DNA of 17,611 bases from Ichthyophonus hoferi (Eukaryota > Opisthokonta > Ichthyosporea > Ichthyophonida > Ichthyophonidae): the NCBI GenBank assembly GCA_002751075.1, contig NAOQ01000032.1, forward strand, positions 43,858 to 61,468, in the 5' to 3' direction. Position 1 is the first letter of the stretch. Each line of letters begins with the position of its first letter. Under the pieces are notes generated by a model that was not told the DNA's origin, searched no databases, and worked only from the letters and a program-made list of their open reading frames with translations. Positions 1 through 9,031 of the stretch are shown one piece after another. Made by a program: the position numbers and the translations under genes.

Positions 1-92
1 AAATAAATAAATCATTATTATAGATGTGAACAAAACAAATGTCATTACTCTAAAACATGGCTGGGTGTAGGTTGGACTTACATAGTACTTAC

Positions 93-2497
93 CTTTAATT
101 GTTAATATATAATCTAATAATTTCAGGGCATAATCCAATGAAGGAGGATAATCTACTGCATAAAGAACTATAAAGGCATTCGAAGCCATGTAATGATTGG
201 TCTGTTTTGCTGAGATCATGTCTGACCCTGCACTATCAAAGAGAGTGACGGCATAGAGACTATCGTTGATCTGATTGTTAGACGTGTGCGATGAGATGTG
301 CGATTAAGTAGTCAAGTGAATGGAGTCATTGTTATTGGTTGATTGAAAGTAAATGAACATATATAGATCTTATAGTATGTGTTGACATGTTAATTGAGAA
401 TAGTGCTACTATTAGATTTGGAATTAATCCTTTTTCAAATAATACCATGCTATGCAAGCACCTATCTATACATAATTAACCAATTAATTAAAAGGCTTTA
501 TAAAGTTGGAATAATAACAAACATAAAATTAGGGTTATCAAAGTCATTTGTATTAATATCTATATATAAATATATATGACATCTTTTAGAACTTGTATGA
601 ATTAAATCAAATTCCAACTTTAAGTCAAATACAAAATAAAAATAAAAATAATAAAACATTCCCTTATAAGGAAATATAAATAACTTTAGCTAATTATAGA
701 TCATTTGTTTGAATATGCAAAGGAAGTAATAAAAATAAAAATGAATTGGTGTCTAGGTTATAAAAGTATGTGTTGAGAAATTATAATTAATAATATTTAC
801 AACATTCAAAATTTAAACACAAAAATATATTGGTAATTTACTATTAGTAATATATGAATTTGTATTTTATAAAATATTAATAATAATTTATAAATCTAAA
901 CATTTTGAATTTCCCATTGCTCAATAATACCCATAGCAGATATCCTATGCCTTAATAATATTATGCTTTTTCTCATTTGGTTTTTAAGAAATACTGAGAA
1001 AACGTTAACCAACAGAATTTGAAGGACAACTTAAATTATTTTAAAGGAACCAATGTAACAATGTAGTCTTACATAATAATATAATATATTATAGTTTAGT
1101 ACAAAAGTTAAAAAATAGTAATAAAAAAAGATATACTATATTACTAAGTCATCTAATATCTTACAATGACATCTCTAACTATACCTTCATAGTACGTGTA
1201 TAACTGTCTTCGTATGTTAAAAGGTGTTCTGTTTCAAAATATGTTTGCGCAAACCGTTTTGCCAGTGCTGTCTTTCCCACCTTAGGTGCTCCACAGAGCA
1301 TTAAATTTATTTGCAACCCCTCCACAGTACTCCTGTTTGATCATTGGTAGAAGAAAAGAATTTTAAACTTTAAATAAAAACTATTAGATGTATTTGTATC
1401 TATTTCAATACAGTTGGACAAAATATACTTAGGTATGACTATACAACTCAATAAAATAAGAGAAAAATAATTTTTATAAAATTAAATAAAATAGACTAAA
1501 ATAATGTATATACAAATAAATATAGTACATAAAATAATATTGACACAATTCATCGAATCTCTGATCAATTATAATACATTTCAACTATTCTTTGGGTCTA
1601 TTTTGTTTTGGCTAAGAAGAATAAGAATAATAAAAACAACAACAATGGTTATAATATTAATCCTTCTATCATCATATACTCCAATCAGATCACTTACTTT
1701 TTTCTCTGTGATCTTCTCAATGAACCAATTCTTGGCTGTGCTAATCCAAATTTGTCCAGACCGCTACTACTATTACTACTATGATTTCCATTAATATGAC
1801 TGTTACTGTTACTTGTACCCATATTTTCATTATTCTGTGAAAATGATCGTCTCATCCTACAAACATTATCAACAACATCCCTCGAGCGAGTATTTGACAA
1901 CTGGCTTGAAGTGAAATTATACATGCTGTAACGTCTACCAAGGGGTTGCGACAAGGTTTCATCATTGGAATGTGGGTTAATCACAGTTGGAATGTTAGCT
2001 TGGCTAGACAAACGTTTGCTCTCCCTGGATGGTTTTGACCAATGACCAATAGCTCCACTCATACTATGTCGTTGTTGATGGAGCCTATTAGGAATACTAC
2101 ATGTTCTATTATTAATAACTTCTTCTTTTGTTTCTTTTTTCATTGTTATAACAGGGGTAAAAGTGGTATTGTCATTATTTAACATATAATTTCTATTTTT
2201 TATCATATTACTTGTACTAGATTGCTGTTGATGGGACCTAGTAAAAGAATTTCGATCCATGCTATTGACAGGGGAAGATAGTGCTATACTGGTTACTGAT
2301 CGTTTATGGTTCCTTGGGCAGTTTCTCGACTGTTTAGTGGTTGAATTACGATCAGTTTTTAAAGAGCAGGGCTGATAGGGTTTTGGCATAGGTGGGACTT
2401 GAGGGGCTGTTCCCATTGGTGCATATTTTATTTCTTCACTCCCTATACTGTCATTATTATCCTCTCTCTGAGATGGGCTAGCTAGATCAATTATCAT
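93..2497 (-). CDS. Ras-like small GTPase with long Ser/Asn-rich N-terminal extension (partial, runs off left edge)
   Basis: Three exons read on the minus strand: 2497-1698, 1332-1185 and 270-93 (donors gtaagt, gtatag, gtaagt; acceptors cag, cag). More exons must lie beyond base 1, because the G4 (NKxD) and G5 motifs are not reached. Residues 1-266 are a low-complexity Ser/Asn/Arg-rich tail. The G domain starts near residue 273: P-loop GAPKVGKT (281-288), switch I TYEDSY (306-311, Ras TIEDSY), and G3 DSAGSD (328-333). The spacing P-loop Lys to G3 Asp is 41 residues and Lys to switch I Thr is 19, exactly as in Ras, which supports both splice joins. Two key positions differ from Ras: Gly12 is Pro and Gln61 is Ser. 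Rap (Thr) and DiRas (Ser) also lack Gln61. The family acts as a GTP/GDP switch in signalling. The exact subfamily and any C-terminal lipid motif cannot be seen. Confidence 0.85.
271..1184 (-). other. Intron 2 of the Ras-like GTPase gene
   Basis: This 914-bp intron separates the P-loop/switch I exon from the G3 exon. It is very AT-rich with no credible ORF. The 3' end, read on the minus strand, carries CTAAC a few bases before the cag acceptor, a close branch-point arrangement. The joined reading (K316 to I317) is phase 0 and restores Ras spacing. Confidence 0.75.
1333..1697 (-). other. Intron 1 of the Ras-like GTPase gene
   Basis: The 365-bp AT-rich intron begins gtaagt straight after the codon-split Lys267 and ends in cag. 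It separates the low-complexity N-terminal extension from the G domain, so the extension is a single exon of its own, as expected if it was added as a module. Confidence 0.8.
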
Positions 2498-3963
2498 TCT
2501 CCGTTAAAATTACTTGCGTACAAGATAAATTTAAATAATGTTAGATAAGTCTCTTGAGGTAATTTTTGAACACAACAGAATGAAATATAATGTTGCGTTG
2601 AATCTTAATTAAGCTTATTTTAGTTGGTGTAAAAACAACATAATGATGTCATTGATAATTTTCCTTATAAAAACCAACAGTTCTTACAGTGTTAACGGTG
2701 ATGTATGTGGTGTACGTGCGTATAGATACATATAACTAAATGTGCATATATTTCAGATATATCTGGGTGTGTTATCTAATATCGTATAAATATAACACTG
2801 TTTTAATGTTCCCCGATTAGTCAAATCAGCCACACAAGGAAATAAGCGAACTTGAATTTTTTGAACGAAAGCCAATCTTTGGAATGAAATAAACTCTTAT
2901 ATTCATACTTGTTTTATTTATGTAGTATATGCGAGTGAAATGTATAGGCCAAGTATTAAAGAGATTGGAGTAGCATTGATGTGTGCATATTTTTAAATAC
3001 AATAAATCATAGAAAATATTCAAACAATATTTATATTTCAGAATATTGATATATTATTATAAGCCAGGTAGTATATATATGATATGTATGTATAGTGGGT
3101 TATGTTTTGAGTTTATGGTTCTAAATAGGGCAAGGGAGCCAATAAATACTAATTGCCAATCATGTGCAAGTGATCTAGATAAACAATTGTTAAATAAATG
3201 ATTTAAATCCAATTAAAGAAATACCAATATATTCAGTATCTTTAATTGGTGCTATTTAATTAATCATCTTATTGCACCAATCATTTGTAGGTAAATGTTT
3301 CCATCATCGCCATCATATATTCCATTGGTTTATAAATGCTATATAAAAAAGTAAACAAAACTATTGTGTCTAAAATTACATTGAATCGCATCAAATTAGT
3401 TATTTGGTTTTGTTAATGATTTAAATGTTATTAAAATATAATTTAAGATTTTGTTGAGTTTAGATTAAACGAGGATATTGGGAATATTTTAAAACCTGTG
3501 AATGGGACTGTACCGCCAAGAGTTTTTATTTTAAACCAATCATACACTCCTAATTTTCCTTAATTTCCCACCACATGTAAGTCTCGCAGATCGGTGACTT
3601 GCCATTTATGGGAGCCAATAGGTTACTCAGGCTAATCAATATATTTATTATTGATTGGGTTATTTAATGAGGCATTTAAGTACACCAATCATAACACTGC
3701 AGTTAATATTGTTTATAATAACATAATAATTTATATAGTTTATTATTATATTATGAAATATAATATCTTATATCGCAGGTAAGACAACATATACTGATTT
3801 ACAATATAATATCAGGTCATATCACAGGTAATAGACTACATACAGTATAATTTATAATTTTAAGTAAGTAACTGTGTCTTATGCGTTTGGTAAACAATTT
3901 AATATATATATATATATATATATATTTAACCTATTATGTATTCTTTTCAGCCCGTCTGCTACT
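2498..3963. promoter_or_regulatory. Intergenic region between divergent genes, CCAAT-rich in its right half
   Basis: The GTPase gene (minus) and the EEF2KMT gene (plus) are transcribed away from each other across this 1.5 kb, so it should hold both promoters. Between 3139 and 3689 there are eleven CCAAT pentamers counting both strands (starts near 3139, 3156, 3209, 3224, 3245r, 3277, 3324r, 3536, 3615, 3654r, 3685). Four of them extend to CCAATCAT. About one would be expected by chance at this base composition. CCAAT is the NF-Y/HAP site in eukaryotes. A run of AT dinucleotides (3901-3926) lies just upstream of the EEF2KMT start. The short ORF at 2826-3023 has no protein-like features. Confidence 0.4.
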
Positions 3964-6900
3964 ATGAGTGGTGAGCTGACCCTTGAAAGGCTAGGGGATG
4001 TAAGCCCTCAGCTCTCACATATGTTACGCCAATATAGCGTCATGGTACCTGTACGGGAGGTAGAATGGCCTGAGGTAATTATAGTTATATCGTTATTTTT
4101 GGTTAATCACCTTACATTACTGTATATACTATACTATACATATATACCACACACTATCTTATACATACTATGCCCCTATATGCATTATCCTTCCCAATAT
4201 TTGGCATCACTTTTACCACCATGGCATACACACGGTAACATGGTATATATTCATATATCCTGTGCATATCTTTTCCCTGTCACTGCTTTTTAATCAGTAT
4301 AGGAACTATTGCCCCACATATAATAAGAACACAACACAATATAATATAATATATATCCAACTATATCCAATTATATGCATCCTTTAAAACACTTAATGTA
4401 ATGTATGTCTAACTTATATCCAACCATATACACCCCCTTTAAAATACTTATAATATGTATAATATATATACATATATTGCAGGTGACCTTGCTATCTGAT
4501 TGGTATTTCCAGATAGCTATAACATCACATGTATTACGTCATCCTACTGTCATGAAATATCCACCAGCAGGACGGTACACAAGAACGTATTTAAAAAGTA
4601 AATGAAATATATGCAATATATATATAATTTATATAATTTATATAACCCTATAGTGAAGCGCATTAATTAATCATATGTACTACATAGCCTAGTACCATAT
4701 ACATAATATTACACAACATATAACTATATGCTAGATTGCATTTAAAAACTAAATGTAATATATGTATATATATTTAAATTAATATATAGAGATTTGGTAT
4801 TTTACGTTTGTGTAACTATAAATCTAGTTACACACATAGAAGTATGCGTTTTTTCCGATTTTTAATCCTATTATTACGATGATATTATAGTATAGTATTA
4901 TACTCTGCTTACCTACCTCTCCTCTGTCTTGTAAAGATATCCATTACTAACCCTTCCTGCTATCCCCCTAGAGTTTATCTCCCTAGTGGAGGAAATAGGA
5001 GGGGAAGTGCACGATGATATACTGGATATGTATACCTCCCTACTAATGGGGTCTGATACGGAAGAGGAATATTGCTACAAGACCTACTGGCTAGATAGTG
5101 GAAATATTGTGAAGGGGGAGGTTCATAGGGGGGTTACGGTTAGGGAGACTGTACAAATGTTATCTAGGGGGACCACTGGGTTGACTACCTGGAAGGCTGC
5201 TCTGTTATTGACTGGTAAGTAGAGCTATTATATGTATATATATGTATATGTTTACCAGTGCTTACTAGATATGTACCAATGATTAGTGAATATATTCCTA
5301 TAAAAATATCATTGGATGTGTATCACATGACAATTCAGCCACCCATTACAACTTATATTTCCCTCTCTACCTATGGATTCTTTCATCTATCTTTTAATCT
5401 TACCATATATAGTCCGATTAACTTGTACTAACCAATGATCATCTTTATCTATCCCCTTTAGAGTTTATCTTATGCAATAAAACTCTGTTAACCAATCAAA
5501 AGGTAGTAGAGCTAGGCTGTGGAGTTGGTCTAGCGGGCATGACAGCCTGTTTGGTTGGTTCTCCATCATCAATGATATTTACCGATTATAACCAGGATGT
5601 ACTATTGGCTGTGAAAGACAATTTAAACCTTAACCAACTAATTGCACATGGAGGTATGTGTACGTGATAGTTAAGTCTTAATGATTGGATTTTATTGGCT
5701 AAAATTGGTAATGTAATATGTTATTTCTTTATTATTCTGCCAGTTCTGTTTTGATAGTAGTTTTCGTTTTAATTTCTGCTTTGATAATATAATATAATAT
5801 AATATAATATAACAGTATTCTTCAATTGGATCATTTTTCCGTGGTAATTAGCAATGACCTATTATACTGTAAGGATAAAGACCTTATCTTTTATATTTCT
5901 TCTATAATTTGCTTACTATTGTAGAATACATATAGACATACATACTATTATACTATCATACATACTATCATAGTAAAATACTATCATATATTTATATTCA
6001 TTTATTCTTACTATTATACATACATATATACATATATGTATACACATTATTAACTTGTCAAGGCTTATATGTATAGGTAATGTTATCTATTAGGATAGAG
6101 ATAGAAGTTACGATTATTTTTAACCATCACCTACCAACCAATACAGGTGACGATTGCATGTCACATGACCATAATCATAACAACCACCAATTAATCAAAC
6201 CTAAGATCTCAGTGGACCGCATTAATTGGCTAGAAAGAGATCACAACCAGTTGACTGGCTATGAGGCAGATGTTATTATAGCTAGTGATGTCATATACGA
6301 TGACACGGTGCTAGACGGCCTAGCGCAAGTGCTATACACTCTACTACATACTAGTAATAATAATAGTATTGGTATTAGTATTAGTGATAGTAATCGTAAT
6401 AGTGATAGTAACAGTAACAGTAGCAGGAGTGATAGTAAGTCCCCCGTGTGCTATCTAGCCAATGAGATTAGAAATCCTGCTACATATGCCAAATTCCTGG
6501 AATTGTTGGGTATGTATGTTTTTATAATAGTATGTAAGTATAATAATATAAATGTATGATAGTATATATATATGTAGGTATGTAGGTTGGTGTGATAGTA
6601 TGATAGCATGAATTATAATATATATGTATGTATGTATTGTATGTGTTCAATTAGATTGGTTTTCATGGTTTATCGGTTTATTCTATTGGTCAATTATCTT
6701 ATTAAATATACTGATTGAAATTCATCGCTGATGGCATAGATCCATAATGATTAAGTATTAAAACAAATGGCCACAAATGGAAATTTTAAGTGTTGTACTC
6801 CACTATTTATTGATACTTAATCAAAGGTCCACATCTATATACACATATTATCATATTATCGTACATACTATCATACACACTAGCATACATACTATCCTAC

Positions 6901-7204
6901 ACAATATCATATATACTATCATACATACTATACATATGTACTATCCTACATACTATCATACTTACTGTCGTACATACTATACATGTATACTAAACATATA
7001 TACTATTATACATTTTATCACACATACTATGCATACATACATACATACATCCTATCATACACACTACCATAATAACATACTTTCATACATATATTCACAG
7101 CCCTTCATGATGTGAAATACCACCGTTTGATTGACCTACCCCCAAAACTGTTTTACTATGATAGAGCTGGATCAGATATGGCTCTACTTCGACTATGGGT
7201 TTAA
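3964..7204 (+). CDS. EEF2KMT: Elongation factor 2 lysine methyltransferase (EEF2KMT/FAM86 family), six exons, 375 aa
   Basis: Exons 3964-4074, 4483-4597, 4972-5214, 5462-5653, 6147-6509 and 7101-7204 join in phase to 1128 nt. The family is a class I SAM-dependent methyltransferase that trimethylates one lysine of eEF2 (fungal Efm3, human FAM86A). Recognisable from memory: an N-terminal helix block with VLRHPTVMKYPP (human: ILHKTVKHPVCVKHPP), then RGTTGLTTWKAAL (residues 141-153; human YGTTGLVTWDAAL), SAM motif I VVELGCGVGLAG (171-182), an acidic motif II FTDY (196-199), the post-II motif DVIIASDVIY (262-271; human DVVIAADVLY), and IRNP near the C-terminus. Length is close to the human protein's. 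An Asn/Ser-rich insert of about 25 residues follows the DVIY helix. ATG 3964 is the first in-frame Met of a plausible exon. The tttcag just upstream (ending 3950) may be the acceptor of a 5' UTR intron. Confidence 0.93.
4075..4482 (+). other. EEF2KMT intron 1, with an internal tandem duplication
   Basis: A 408-bp phase-0 intron. It contains a 47-bp imperfect direct repeat, units 4362-4408 and 4415-4461, both starting tatatcca and containing ctttaaaa. A third, more divergent relative lies in intron 2 near 4725-4765, so a short AT-rich sequence has spread within this gene's introns. Confidence 0.65.
4945..4951 (+). other. TACTAAC branch-point box, EEF2KMT intron 2
   Basis: A perfect TACTAAC 20 nt before the AG at 4970-4971, followed by a C/T-rich tract. 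This is the invariant budding-yeast branch-point sequence and the best match to U2 snRNA pairing in any eukaryote. It supports the exon 3 acceptor. Confidence 0.8.
5426..5432 (+). other. TACTAAC branch-point box, EEF2KMT intron 3
   Basis: A second perfect TACTAAC, 29 nt before the AG at 5460-5461. Recurrence in the adjacent intron suggests this genome favours a strong branch-point consensus. Confidence 0.8.
5785..5813. repeat. (TAATA)n microsatellite in EEF2KMT intron 4
   Basis: About five tandem copies of the pentamer taata, interrupted only at the ends. It is a simple slippage repeat inside the 493-bp intron 4 (5654-6146). Confidence 0.8.
5925..6010. repeat. Degenerate ACTATCATACAT satellite, copy in EEF2KMT intron 4
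   Basis: Repeated tactat/catacat words with a roughly 8- to 12-base period. The same family of words fills intron 5 of this gene and recurs around 8400-8460 beyond it. Confidence 0.6.
6837..7095. repeat. Degenerate 12-bp ACTATCATACAT satellite, EEF2KMT intron 5
   Basis: About 260 bp of variable repeats built on the word actatcatacat, reaching to within a few bases of the exon 6 acceptor (cag at 7098-7100). The 112-codon reading frame at 6777-7115, rich in Tyr, Ile, His and Thr, is just this repeat translated. Confidence 0.75.
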
Positions 7205-7238
7205 TTACATACCCATACACTTTCAGATATATAAGTAT

Positions 7239-7427
7239 AACTATATATAATTGGTTGTCTAATACTAGTACTATTGTGATTCTTCGTGATTATGATGTAT
7301 TAATGACAATACAATACAATATAATACTATTATATTATACTATACTATACTATATAGATATATAACTATAGAATTAGTTGTCTAATACTGGTACTATTGG
7401 GATTCTACTTGATTATGACGTATTAAT
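7239..7427. repeat. Imperfect direct duplication downstream of EEF2KMT
   Basis: Two units of about 65 bp, 7239-7304 and 7364-7427, share the core gttgtctaatact and end in gtattaat. They are separated by an AT-rich spacer with tatac repeats. They sit directly after the EEF2KMT stop codon and may overlap its 3' UTR. A smaller tandem pair (attagggcatacatt twice) lies near 7489-7520. Confidence 0.75.
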
Positions 7428-7859
7428 TAATTATTGATTTGCCATTTCCATGTGTAGTGAGTGGAGTTTCTATTTAAAATATTTCTCTATTAGGGCATAC
7501 ATTTATTAGGGCATACATTCATCTTGTCATCATGATTGGTAAAACTAATTAATTATTTTATTATTTTATTAGCTAGTTATTATATAGTAATTATATACCT
7601 GTTGCTGGTTGGCAGGTATAAAAATCAATCTACGCAATAGATATCAATACCATGCACCTTAATAAAATCAGATAACCTATAACAACATTATAATAAACAC
7701 TCCCTCTTATCTACATCAATTGTCACTAATTAGATTAGTTGATCTCCCAAGGATTTCTTTAATGTTCCACATTATTGGGATATGATAGGTTTTAATTTTT
7801 ATTAGCCAATGATATTAATTTATAATATGGTTAGGTGCAAGTGGGTGGTTTGTCCTAAC
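7428..7859. other. Intergenic DNA, no gene seen
   Basis: AT-rich sequence after the duplication. Beyond the short attagggcatacatt pair I see no ORF, RNA gene or convincing splice-flanked exon on either strand. Confidence 0.5.
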
Positions 7860-8018
7860 CTATACATGGCTCTCTTCTATTCTCCTACACTTTTGATTCG
7901 TTATTTCTATTGTATTATCATCTAGTGCCTTGTGTACCTTGTAGTCGTTGCATAGACATACATATACACGTCCTAATACATTGTCGATTTCAGCATATGT
8001 AGTAATTATCTCGCTCAT
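7860..8018 (-). CDS. Possible small ORF or terminal exon, 52 codons, unrecognised
   Basis: Reading from ATG at 8018 to TAG at 7860 gives a hydrophilic, mildly acidic 52-residue protein beginning MSEIITTYAEID, with three Cys and no low complexity. The frame stays open a further six codons upstream to 8036, where ctaatag after a C/T-rich stretch looks like a splice acceptor. The piece could therefore be the last exon of a minus-strand gene rather than a complete gene. I could not find a matching upstream exon, and I recognise no domain. A stop-free run of this length could still be chance. Confidence 0.28.
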   Translation of the reverse strand: MSEIITTYAEIDNVLGRVYVCLCNDYKVHKALDDNTIEITNQKCRRIEESHV

Positions 8019-8036
8019 GTTCAGGGTGCCAGCCGA

Positions 8037-8477
8037 CTATTAGGAAGAGAATTTAGAATAAAAGTATAGAACCTTTATTCATTATCATTACAGAATTAAG
8101 AGTCCCCAATCTGTCTAGACATAACCTTTTAATTCTTTTTAAACATATCATTGTATAGATAGAGTACTTCAAATCTCAGCGTTAATTAGTTAGATAGTTA
8201 TAACTATCGTTACTTAGTCTGTGCTGTATATATAGCTATATTTGACGCATATTCCTTGTCATCACCTGTATTTTATTTTTAAGGTATCAAGATAGATTTA
8301 TACAGATAGAATATATACAAGACCCTATATACAGAAGTTTTTTCCAAATTAAATCATTATTTTCCAAACTAAAACTATGCAATGTGTCACTTTATAGTTA
8401 TACTAGCATACTACCATATTACTATACTACTATGTTACCCTACCTTATTACCCTATCACCTTCTTACTACCGTCCAC
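8037..8477. other. Intergenic DNA, no gene seen
   Basis: AT-rich sequence with tactat/catac words near 8400-8460 related to the intronic satellite. No ORF or RNA gene is supportable. Confidence 0.5.
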
Positions 8478-8485
8478 TATAAATA
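8478..8485 (+). promoter_or_regulatory. TATA box of the candidate small-protein gene
   Basis: TATAAATA lies 44 nt before the ATG at 8529, in a locally less AT-rich setting. A start of transcription about 30 nt downstream would leave a very short leader. The tiny upstream frame ATG CCC TAG at 8507-8515 would fall at its edge. Confidence 0.45.
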
Positions 8486-8528
8486 CACGGTATCTGCGAG
8501 GGTATTAATGCCCTAGTGTGTAACGGTA

Positions 8529-8944
8529 ATGGCTGGCCTAACAGGTAAGTGATGAAGGGATATAGGTGGGCCTGTAGACTGACACAAGAGAAATAATAGG
8601 CAGCTAACACCAGGAATATCATTGCTATTTATTATATATTATATATTCGTATTACATTGTTATTGATTTGGTTGCCATTACTATTATTACGACCAGTATT
8701 ATATATATCATTATTATTATTACCATTATGTTGGCTTTCCTCTAAATTATGTTCTTTCTAACTGCCTTAGATCTCCTATTTACTCGTATGCCTTGTTACT
8801 ATAATCGTGATCTCATTGCCAGGGGTAAAGTAACGTGTTAAAAATAATAATACCAGGTATCCATTTATTCCAGGCAATTTTTTTTTAGGATCTATTGAAA
8901 ATCAGATTGTCATCCCGAGTTTTTTTTTTGGCTTTGCGGGTTAG
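8529..8944 (+). CDS. Candidate three-exon gene for a 41-residue protein, unrecognised
   Basis: Exon 1 (8529-8544) is ATG plus four codons and one base, then gtaagt. Exon 2 (8771-8824) follows ttctaactgccttag, which combines a CTAAC branch site and a good acceptor. Exon 3 (8889-8944) follows tttttttttag and ends in TAG. All joins keep phase (126 nt), giving a protein that starts MAGLTDLLFTRMP and ends IPSFFFGFAG: a polar middle and a hydrophobic, Phe/Gly-rich tail. If intron 2 (64 bp, donor gtaaag) is not removed, translation ends at TAA 8839-8841 with 28 residues. A TATA box precedes it. It converges on the minus-strand gene ending at 9032. No family is recognised. Tiny mitochondrial or membrane-complex subunits are one possibility, by size only. 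Confidence 0.42.
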
Positions 8945-9031
8945 TTCCTATAGTATATAGCATACCCGGAAAAAACTCAAATAGGTTAAAATAGATACTA
9001 GAAGTGTTAAATAGTTGCGACCTTGCAAAAA

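Noticed and set aside
394-579. 61-codon plus-strand frame
   Set aside because: It lies inside GTPase intron 2, is rich in Ile, Leu and Lys, and has no protein-like features.
1504-1794. 96-codon plus-strand frame
   Set aside because: It overlaps GTPase exon 1 and intron 1 on the other strand and is low in complexity, ending in poly-Tyr.
2826-3023. 65-codon minus-strand frame
   Set aside because: AT-rich intergenic DNA with no splice partners or recognisable motif.
3874-4293. 139-codon plus-strand frame including EEF2KMT exon 1
   Set aside because: It begins without ATG in an AT-dinucleotide run and reads into intron 1. Only 3964-4074 has family-like coding sequence.
6777-7115. 112-codon plus-strand frame rich in Tyr, His, Ile and Thr
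   Set aside because: It is the intronic actatcatacat satellite translated. It overlaps the exon 6 acceptor of EEF2KMT in a different frame.
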